A DNA stretch of 64,000 nt from RBG-16-34-14 sp963798865 (GTDB lineage: Bacteria; Bacteroidota; Ignavibacteria; Ignavibacteriales; Ignavibacteriaceae), in NCBI GenBank assembly GCA_963798865.1, contig CAWCVZ010000009.1, positions 372,001 to 436,000 of the forward strand, in the 5' to 3' direction. Positions 56,785 through 64,000 of this stretch are shown one piece after another; the stretch's first letter is position 1, and each line of letters opens with the position of its first letter. The notes below the pieces were generated by a model. It saw only the letters and a list, made by a program, of their open reading frames with translations, did not search any database and had not been told where the DNA came from. The position numbers were made by a program, and so were the translations under genes.

Positions 56785-57735
56785 TCAGAACTTTTCTGTT
56801 GCAAGATGACCGGCACCAAATAATCCTGCATAAGCTCCTAATTCGGATTTAACAAATTTGATATTTTCAATAAATATTGGCTGAGCCCATTTTTCTGCTT
56901 CAGCTTTTATATTATCAAGAAACTGCAAAGCAGGACCAAACAATGATCCGCCAAATATTATTATTTCAGGATTAAAAAGATTAATCATATTTGCAACTGC
57001 AATTCCCCAATATTCTATACAATTATTAAGAACTTTAACTGCAATTGCGTCCTTGAGTGAATATGCTCTAAATACATCATCAATTGTTATTTGGTTTATC
57101 TCTTTAGTTCCTAATAACTTTGAATGCCCGGCGTGTAACAGTAAACTTTCACGGATGGAATTTAAAATTCCTTTACCTGACGCAAAATATTCCAGGCATC
57201 CTTTGGATTTAAATTCTTCTCTAAATGGTTTTTCAACAGCAAGCCAACCAACTGCGCCAACACCATCATTAAATCCCTGCAGGATTTTACCATCAATTAA
57301 AACCCCTGCCCCGATTCCGCTTCCAACTGAAAAATAAATTGCATTTCTTGTTTTTCTTGCAGCACCAAGCCATTTCTCGCCAAGGATATCACATGTTCTT
57401 TTGCTTGCAATTTTAACCCGAATGTTTTGTTCAGTGAATTTTGCCATATCCTGTTTTAAAGGATAATTATTCCAGCCGGGAATATTCGGAGCCCATACTG
57501 TCCCGGATTTATTGAAATAAACTCCCGGTACAGCAATGCCAACCGATTTAATTTTCATGGGAGTGTCTTCGAATTTATTAAGAAGGCGTTTAATTTGATT
57601 TTGGATTAGAAGACTAACTGCAGTTCCCTCTAGGTTAAGGAGATCAAATTTATCCTGTTCCAAAACTTTACCTGTTTTACCTATTGCAGCGCAGGTAACT
57701 GCCGAACTCATAAGATCAATAGCTATTATTGCCAT
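56785..57735 (-). CDS. ROK-family paralogue with lost catalytic residues (candidate pseudokinase)
   Basis: A 316-residue ROK-fold protein clearly paralogous to the next gene (both have VWAPNI, GWLA and FGPALQFLD blocks). The features needed for catalysis are changed. The phosphate-binding DLGGTK is DLMSSA, and the catalytic Asp position is K112 (KIASKRTCDILGE). The sugar-binding GEIGH is GAVGW, and the zinc motif is absent. The frame is intact over its full length, so it is maintained rather than decaying. It could be a sugar sensor, a regulator of its partner kinase, or a heteromer subunit. It has no DNA-binding domain, so it is not a NagC-type repressor. Confidence 0.85.
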   Translation of the reverse strand: MAIIAIDLMSSAVTCAAIGKTGKVLEQDKFDLLNLEGTAVSLLIQNQIKRLLNKFEDTPMKIKSVGIAVPGVYFNKSGTVWAPNIPGWNNYPLKQDMAKFTEQNIRVKIASKRTCDILGEKWLGAARKTRNAIYFSVGSGIGAGVLIDGKILQGFNDGVGAVGWLAVEKPFREEFKSKGCLEYFASGKGILNSIRESLLLHAGHSKLLGTKEINQITIDDVFRAYSLKDAIAVKVLNNCIEYWGIAVANMINLFNPEIIIFGGSLFGPALQFLDNIKAEAEKWAQPIFIENIKFVKSELGAYAGLFGAGHLATEKF

Positions 57736-57948
57736 TTTTAAACCGGCTCAGAAAAATTTCAAGGGCGAAAAATTATTTTTTAACAAAAAATGAAAGCCAT
57801 AATAAATAAAATCTGAAAAAGCAAGATTTTTTTTTAGAAAAATATTGTTTTGGATTAGTTGATATTAGTGAATAAATAACCTGGGTAAAATTTAATTATT
57901 TAATAATTAAATGTCAGCTATTATAAAGTTTAATATCATGGATTCTAT

Positions 57949-60900
57949 ATGAGTAGTGTTTACAAATCTAAGTCTATTCTCACACTTTTCTTTTTCACAA
58001 TAATTCTTATCACTAATAATTTGTTTGCAGCAAATGGTAAAATAACCGGAAGGATTATTGATACTGAAACAAACGAGCCTCTTATTGGAGTTAATGTTAT
58101 AATAACTCATTTGATTTTACCTGATGGATCTGAAGTGCTTATGGATTATCCGTTTGGCGCTTCAACTAATCTTGAAGGGTATTATTTTATTTTGAATGTT
58201 CCCGCAGGTAATTATAATCTTAAAGCAAGCCTTGTTGGCTACACTTCAGTAATTCAAAAAGGAGTAAGGGTAGAGCCAGATAGAACGATTGAAATTAATT
58301 TTCAACTTTCAAGCACAGTTATAGAAGTTGAAGCAGTTACAATAACTGCCGAAAGAGAATATGTTAAACCTGATGTTTCAGGAACTCAGGAAATAATCAG
58401 CGCCGAACGGCTTGAACAATTGCCTGTTACAAGAGTTGATGAATTCCTTGGAACATTAAAGGGAGTTCAATTAGTAAGCGGTGCTCAGGGAAACGGATTG
58501 AGTATAAGAGGTGGCTCTATAAGAGAAACTGATGTTAGGCTGGATGGAATTTCACTTCAGGATCCCCGATCAGAAAACTCATACCTCGCATTAAATAGTA
58601 CAACAATTCAGGAAATTCAGGTATTAACCGGAGGTTTTGAAGCTAAGTATGGTGGAATAAGATCCGGTTTGCTAAATGTAATCTCTAAAGATGGACAAAG
58701 AGAAAAGTATACTGTTTCTTTAAGAGCAGATTTCGCTCCCGCAGATCAAAAAAGATATTTTGGAACCGATCCTTATAGTGATGAATCATGGGTATATAGA
58801 GTTTATGCAGGGGAATATGCTTTTACAGGTGTTCCAGCTGGAGATACAACAGTTCCTGTCGAGTTAAGAAATTTTAAAGGCTGGAGTAATAGCCAAACTG
58901 AGCCGAGAGCTTTAGATTCACTTCAGAAACTTGAGCTCTGGAAAATGCAGCACCCTCAATATAAGTATGGAAATAAACCGGATTATTATTTCGAAGGTTC
59001 GGTTACCGGACCTTTTCCTGGTGGATCAATTCCAGTTTTTGGAGATTATGCATCAAGAACAACTTTTCTATTAGGATTTAAATATGAAAATTCTCAACTC
59101 GCTTTTCCTGTTGGACCAAGAAATTACTACCAGGACTGGAATACCCAATTAAAACTTACAACACACCTTCCCGGTAATATTAAATTATCCGTAAACGGTT
59201 TGTATGCAAATATTGAAACCTCCACCGGGGCAAGAGTTGCAAGTTACGGAGGGGCTTTACTTGATGAAGCGACAAGTTTTTCGTTTTTAAATAATACTAA
59301 AAGTTCTGTAATTCAACAGGCGAGTTTGTTAGGAGGCGGCAGCCATAACCAAATGTTTAATAAAAGCAGGCTGCAGTTTTTTGATCAGAAATATATAATC
59401 GGTGGTGCCAAGCTTACACATACTTTTGCCGATAATGCATTTTATGATGTTGATTTTCAGATCGGTTATACTGATCAGAATCTTCAGCCTTTCTCTTTTG
59501 ACGGTTCTGATACAACGAAAAAAGTTTATTTCTTTAGCCAGAGAGCGAACAGGCTGTACGGTTTTAATGTTCCCGATTATGGAAGTCCAAATGCTTCAAC
59601 AAACTATGGATTAGATGCTTTGAATACATACAATCTTTATGGAGGACCTCAGAGGGTTGACTCTTCTTATTCATACGTATATCAATTGAAGGGAGATCTC
59701 ACAGCACAGTTTGGAATTCATCATCAGTTTGGAGCTGGTTTTTCCGCCAGATTGCAGGATCTTTTTATTTATTCAGGAACCTGGTACCAGTCTCAATTAT
59801 CTTTTACGCCCGATACTTGGCAATATTATTCAGCAACTCCTTTGGAGCTTGGTTTATATGTGCAGGATAAACTTGAGTTTGAAGGAATGATATTGAATGC
59901 AGGATTAAGATTGGATTATTTAAATCCAATGAAAAATAGTTATGTCGTTGGTTTTCCTGAAGATGCTGACTACCAGAGTTTATGGAATGAAATTTATCAG
60001 AACCTTCCCGGTGAAACAGGAAGTTATGAAAAATGGTTAAGCTTTAGAAAATATCTTGAAAATCCTCCCGGGTGGCCTGAAGGTGAAATTAAAATTCAAG
60101 CTTACTTATCACCAAGGTTAGGTGTTTCATTTCCCATTACGGAAAGCAGTAAACTTTATTTTAATTATGGACACTTCTATCAGCGTCCGCCAATTTCATT
60201 TTTGTATAATCTTTATGTTGTACAGGGCGGTGTTGCTCTTCCTTCACCAGGACTTGATATGGCAAAAACTATTTCCTATGAATTTGGATATGAACAAAGT
60301 GTATTTGAAGATTTTATAGTTAACGCAACTGCTTATTATAAAGATGTCCGGAACGAGCCTTTGAGCCGGACTTATATAAATTACTATGAAGATAATATTG
60401 TAACTCAATATGTAGCAGATGCCTACCGCGATATTCGTGGTGTTGAGCTTCGACTGGAAAAACCAATTGGAAGGTTTGTTAATTTTACTGCAATGTATGA
60501 TTATATGCTTCAGTCTTCGGGTCAGGTTGGGCTGGCACAGGTTTTTGAAAACAGGCTTTCAGCAAAAGATAATGAGGTGAGAAGTCCTAATATCAGTTCT
60601 ACAGAGCCAATGCCACGTGCAAATATCAATCTTAATCTTCATACACCAAAAGAATTTGGTCCGGAGTTTCTTGGTATTTATTGGTTAGAAGAAATTTATA
60701 CTAATTTCTTCTTTGAATGGAGAGATGGAGGCAGGGTATTATTAAATCCTGAAGAGCCGGATATTAATCTCTGGAATTATGTTGATGCTGTTAATTATTG
60801 GAATATAGATTTCAAAGGATCAAAATCTTTCAACACATCTTTCGGCAGTATAGAGTTTGTAGTCACTATTCAGAATTTAACAAACAATAAATGGTTAAAT

Positions 60901-61095
60901 TCAGGTAATATGCTTCAAAATCAGTTTAACGATTACAAAAAATCTTTGAAAACTCCTGATAAAGGCGGTAATGATCAATGGGGTCAGTGGAAATCCGATG
61001 ATGGACATATCAAATATTCCTTCAATGGTTTTAATGAAGCATTAATATTTTTAAACCCGAGAAGAATTATTCTTGGAATGAGGTTAAACTTTTAG
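57949..61095 (+). CDS. SusC-type TonB-dependent outer-membrane receptor (module 2)
   Basis: A 1048-residue receptor paralogous to the one at 35833. It has a signal segment (LTLFFFTIILITNNLFA), a carboxypeptidase-regulatory-like domain (KITGRIIDTETNEPLIGVNV) with an insert before TNLEGYYFILNVPAG, a plug (LEQLPVTRVDEFLGTLKGVQ, then LSIRGGSIRETDVRLDGISL and EIQVLTGGFEAKYGGIRSG) and a large barrel ending LNPRRIILGMRLNF. It is divergent from the ROK operon across a 213-bp gap and is followed by a secreted protein and a PorV-like gene, not by SusD. Confidence 0.92.
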   Translation: MSSVYKSKSILTLFFFTIILITNNLFAANGKITGRIIDTETNEPLIGVNVIITHLILPDGSEVLMDYPFGASTNLEGYYFILNVPAGNYNLKASLVGYTSVIQKGVRVEPDRTIEINFQLSSTVIEVEAVTITAEREYVKPDVSGTQEIISAERLEQLPVTRVDEFLGTLKGVQLVSGAQGNGLSIRGGSIRETDVRLDGISLQDPRSENSYLALNSTTIQEIQVLTGGFEAKYGGIRSGLLNVISKDGQREKYTVSLRADFAPADQKRYFGTDPYSDESWVYRVYAGEYAFTGVPAGDTTVPVELRNFKGWSNSQTEPRALDSLQKLELWKMQHPQYKYGNKPDYYFEGSVTGPFPGGSIPVFGDYASRTTFLLGFKYENSQLAFPVGPRNYYQDWNTQLKLTTHLPGNIKLSVNGLYANIETSTGARVASYGGALLDEATSFSFLNNTKSSVIQQASLLGGGSHNQMFNKSRLQFFDQKYIIGGAKLTHTFADNAFYDVDFQIGYTDQNLQPFSFDGSDTTKKVYFFSQRANRLYGFNVPDYGSPNASTNYGLDALNTYNLYGGPQRVDSSYSYVYQLKGDLTAQFGIHHQFGAGFSARLQDLFIYSGTWYQSQLSFTPDTWQYYSATPLELGLYVQDKLEFEGMILNAGLRLDYLNPMKNSYVVGFPEDADYQSLWNEIYQNLPGETGSYEKWLSFRKYLENPPGWPEGEIKIQAYLSPRLGVSFPITESSKLYFNYGHFYQRPPISFLYNLYVVQGGVALPSPGLDMAKTISYEFGYEQSVFEDFIVNATAYYKDVRNEPLSRTYINYYEDNIVTQYVADAYRDIRGVELRLEKPIGRFVNFTAMYDYMLQSSGQVGLAQVFENRLSAKDNEVRSPNISSTEPMPRANINLNLHTPKEFGPEFLGIYWLEEIYTNFFFEWRDGGRVLLNPEEPDINLWNYVDAVNYWNIDFKGSKSFNTSFGSIEFVVTIQNLTNNKWLNSGNMLQNQFNDYKKSLKTPDKGGNDQWGQWKSDDGHIKYSFNGFNEALIFLNPRRIILGMRLNF

Positions 61096-61108
61096 GCAGG
61101 ATGAAATA

Positions 61109-63240
61109 ATGAGAATGAAAATGAATTTCAAATCAGTTTTAAGATATTTTTTATTTATAATAGTTTTTCCTCTCTCTTAATTAATCCCCAGGAAAAAAAT
61201 TATAATCCTCCGACAATGCATCTCGATATTGGAAATTTCCAGATGAGTTTCAGAAAACTTATGGGAGATGGCGGTATGCAATCTCAATTTAGCTGGAATC
61301 TTACCGGAGAGAACAGAGAACAGACTGAAATTTTTTACTGGCCTGCAGACATTTGGCAGTCCAACATGCTATACCAGATTTTCAATCCTGTTTCACTGGA
61401 TGACAATGGAATTATTGATGAACATGGTCAGCAGAAGCCGATGATGACGAGGGGTGATGCTCTAACAAATTACGGCATTACAGATTGGGCAAGTGAAACA
61501 CGTCGCTATCGTCCTCCTCACATAGTTGTTGATGGAATTGCTCTTGATCCTCCATATCAATGGAATACTGATCCATCTTTACCTTCAGATATTAAAATTG
61601 AATTTGAAGATGTACTACCTCAATTTGGAATAAGAAGCCACGTAGAAGTTTATGCTTTCAGTAATCCTAATCATGCTGACTACTTTATATGGAAAGCAAC
61701 ACACAAATTTACCGGTGAACTTAAAAGACCACAAGATGCTTCTTCTTCTTTAGATACTTTACCAGATCAGACAATAAAATTCTGGTGGCCAATAGCTTTC
61801 AGCTTTGGTCCTTCAAAAGCGGGGGAGCGTGAAGTTCTCGGAGGTTTTGCATATGAAGGTGATGATGACCTCGATAGCTGGTTTAAAAGAAAATCAGAAC
61901 TTGTTCCTAATGGTTCAAGGGATTCTTTATTAGTTGCTTATTACTGGGATGATGACGAACCATCGGTCCCATCATATTCAAATGGATCAACTAATGATGT
62001 AGGAGATCCGGATCGGACGACAGGTTTTTTGCATTCAACACAAATTCCGGGCTATACATTATTACATGCTGATAAATCTGCTTTTGATAGAAGTGATGAT
62101 TTGATGCAACCTTATGCAATGCCTCACGCAACAATTCTTGGTGATCTTTGGGGTAGAAGAGATGTTGGTTTGAGATTAACTTATCGAGGTGAGGATGGAA
62201 GAGGAAAATTTCCACTTGATGCTATTACAGAGGGCTTTTCTTTAGTTCCGCAAAAAGGTCCCATGAGATTTATAACTGCCGGGCCATATGAATTAACAAA
62301 AAATTCTGCTGAAGGCAGATACGATGAGATAACTTTGGTTTATGCAGTCGGGGTTGGCGGAATGAGTTACGAAGCCGCTGATTCAATCGGCAGGAAATGG
62401 ATGAACGGAGAAATATCAGATTCTTTAAAAAAAGAATTAGTTATGCAAGGGAAAGATTCTCTTTGGAAAGTTATGGATAGAGCTAATTGGACCTGGGATA
62501 GAATTAGCAGAGGTTTATCAATTCCCGCATCTCCACCACCTCCGGATATTGAAGTTACTTCCGGACCAAACATAATATCAGTAAGTTGGAGCTATCCAAC
62601 TTCTTCATACTATAATGATGCAATAACTGGTGTTGATGATTGGTATGCCTGGAGAGTTTACAAAAAACAAGGTGCGTTTTATGTGAATGATCCTCTCGAT
62701 CAGAAAAGCGGATCAAAGTGGGAACTTGTTTATGAAACGACTGACCGGAACCGGAGATCATATATTGACAGCAATGTGGTTAGGGGTCTTGATTATTATT
62801 ATGCGGTTACAGCAGTTGATAATGGCAGTCAGAATACAGATGGAATATTTCCAGGACAAAAACTGGAGAGTTCAAGATTTGTAAACAGATCCCAACTTCC
62901 AGCAGTTCCATTTAAGCCGGGGCTTTCAGTTTCCGATCAGGTAAGAGTTGTTCCAAATCCAGCAACGGTTGCTCAGGGAAGCGCCTTATCGTACGGGCAC
63001 GGAGATAAAATTTCTTTCTTTAATCTCCCGTATAAATGTACTCTCAGCATTTTTACTGAAACCGGAGATCTTGTTTCAAAAATAGTGCATGAAGGAAATG
63101 CCGACGAAGAATGGGATCAGAGGACAGATAGCAATCAGTATGTTACCAGCGGAATTTACATCCTGGCTATTACCGAAGCTAAAGCTCTCGATGGAACTGC
63201 CCTTGATAATCAGTTTGTTAAATTTGTTTTAGTGCGATAA
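61109..63240 (+). CDS. Large secreted protein with fibronectin-like and CTD-type C-terminal region (module 2), frameshifted in the signal peptide
   Basis: An exported protein of about 710 residues and the module 2 counterpart of the protein at 38945. The ATG at 61109 opens MRMKMNFKSVLRYFLFIIVF. The frame then shifts at the T5 run near 61160-61165, and the mature part continues SSLLINPQEKNYNPPTMHLD. Adding one T repairs it. The first half is an unrecognised beta-rich domain. A fibronectin-like domain (IISVSWSYPTSSYYNDAITG, with GLDYYYAVTAVDNG) and a C-terminal region from VVPNPATVAQ through FFNLPYKCTLSIFTETG to VKFVLVR follow. It shares the DSLWKVMDRANW and SIPASPPPP layout with its paralogue. 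Confidence 0.82.
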
Positions 63241-63249
63241 GGAGATTGT

Positions 63250-64000
63250 ATGAATAATATTTTTAATAAGTTTCTAAGTACGGAAATGAAATACGGAATT
63301 CTTATAACAATTCTTCTTTCACTTTCTCAATTAAATTTTGCGCAGATTGAAAAGAAAGCACAAACCGGTTTCAGGTTTCTGGAAAATCCTGTTTCAGCAG
63401 AAGTTGTTGGCAGAGGTACAATTGGTGTGGTAAATACTTTCAGCTCCAATGCTATTTTCTGGAATCCCTCATTGCTTGCTTTTTCAAGCACTGATTACAA
63501 TATAAGTATTAATCATACAAAAGGAATTGCAGATATTAATTATAATGCTGTAGCCGCATCTATTAATCTTTTTGATTTTGGTGTTATAGGTTTCAGTCTG
63601 CTCTCAATGGATTATGGAACTTTTAATTCTACCGTAAGATTAGGAGAGAATGGTTATATAGATATGGGAACATTTTCACCAACAGCAATTGCAGTTGGTA
63701 CAGCTTTTTCTCAAAAAATAAGCGATCACTTTTCTTATGGAGTTCATTTAAAATATGCCCGGCAAAATCTTGGTGAAGCTTTTGTAATTCCCCGCGGTGA
63801 TTCAGTTCTTAGTAAAAAAGAATATGAACTTGATGTTTTTGCTCTTGATGTTGGAGCTTATTATGATTTTCTTGTAAGCGGGATAAAATTTGGAGCAACT
63901 CTCCAAAATATTTCCAAGGAATTAAAATATGAAACTCAACAATTTCCTTTACCCTTTGCTATTAGTTTTGGTGCAGCTATTGAACCGCTTGAATTATTTT
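63250..64000 (+). CDS. PorV-like (UPF0164) outer-membrane protein (module 2), cut by the window end
   Basis: The 5' part (250 codons) of a second PorV-like barrel. AAGGAG precedes ATG 63250. The signal peptide ends LSQLNFAQ, and the mature start KKAQTGFRFLENPVSAEVVG then RGTIGVV and NAIFWNPSLLAFSS match the PorV/UPF0164 family. The order of blocks (ADINYNAVAASINLFDFGVI, GENGYIDMGTFSPTAIAVG) parallels the module 1 protein. The frame is open to the last base. It follows the secreted-protein stop by 9 bp, so the two are co-transcribed. Confidence 0.85.
   Translation, partial: MNNIFNKFLSTEMKYGILITILLSLSQLNFAQIEKKAQTGFRFLENPVSAEVVGRGTIGVVNTFSSNAIFWNPSLLAFSSTDYNISINHTKGIADINYNAVAASINLFDFGVIGFSLLSMDYGTFNSTVRLGENGYIDMGTFSPTAIAVGTAFSQKISDHFSYGVHLKYARQNLGEAFVIPRGDSVLSKKEYELDVFALDVGAYYDFLVSGIKFGATLQNISKELKYETQQFPLPFAISFGAAIEPLELF

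Noticed and set aside
57827..57854. Third copy of the nagA/ROK element upstream of the module 2 receptor
   Set aside because: The match is limited to a T-run and a few A/T bases and needs a gap to align. In such AT-rich DNA this is expected by chance.
57736..57948. RNA gene or riboswitch in the gap between the ROK operon and the module 2 receptor
   Set aside because: The region is nearly all A and T without stable stems or conserved-looking motifs. It probably only holds divergent promoters.

Overview
The window is AT-rich bacterial DNA that looks like class Ignavibacteria or a close relative in the Bacteroidota/Chlorobiota lineage. The main reason is a set of secreted proteins ending in the type IX secretion (T9SS) type A C-terminal domain in its Ignavibacteria-like form (NYPNPFNPTT start, KKM-LLK end). 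SusC-type TonB-dependent receptors with an N-terminal carboxypeptidase-regulatory domain, PorV-like outer-membrane proteins and Kdo/heptose LPS transferases agree with this. I see no rRNA, tRNA, CRISPR, insertion sequence or phage module. The placement is inference from protein style, not from a marker gene.

Layout. 0-3 kb (minus): a broken DUF1080 gene, then small accessory genes (cupin, GNAT, DUF1801, VOC lipoprotein). 3-10 kb (plus): uvrA, a membrane protein, and a run of small genes (SRPBCC, SMR transporter, NUDIX, Ntn asparaginase-like, DinB). 10-12.3 kb (minus): two LPS-core transferases. 12.4-14 kb: decayed secreted-protein genes. 14.3-34 kb: mixed-strand genes dominated by amino-sugar and cell-wall hydrolysis (ChbG-like deacetylase, PGRP amidase-NamZ fusion, AmpG-like permease, NlpC/P60 peptidase, transglutaminase-like protein, NagX-like acyltransferase, GH20 hexosaminidase, Amidase_3 with a T9SS tail). 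34-45.6 kb (plus): a glycosyltransferase and a six-gene outer-membrane module (TonB receptor, large secreted protein, lipoprotein, PorV-like protein, two beta-propeller proteins). 45.7-51.1 kb: a GHL10-type glycosidase and an Amidase_3 lipoprotein. 51.2-57.7 kb (minus): a catabolic operon-like run (two ROK proteins, MFS permease, SIS protein, NagA, dipeptide epimerase). 57.9-64 kb (plus): a second TonB receptor/secreted protein/PorV-like module, cut by the window end.

Working model. Extracellular and envelope amidases, NamZ, GH20 and NlpC/P60 would break peptidoglycan or chitin-like polymers. The permeases would import sugars and peptides, and the 51-57 kb run would process GlcNAc-type sugars (NagA) and L-Ala-D-Glu (epimerase). 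The parallel TonB modules have no SusD and instead pair each receptor with a secreted CTD protein and a private PorV paralogue.

An important caveat: at least ten otherwise intact genes are interrupted by one short frameshift, mostly in homopolymer runs, and several fall in signal peptides. I report these as single genes with the shift located. They may be sequencing indels rather than biology.
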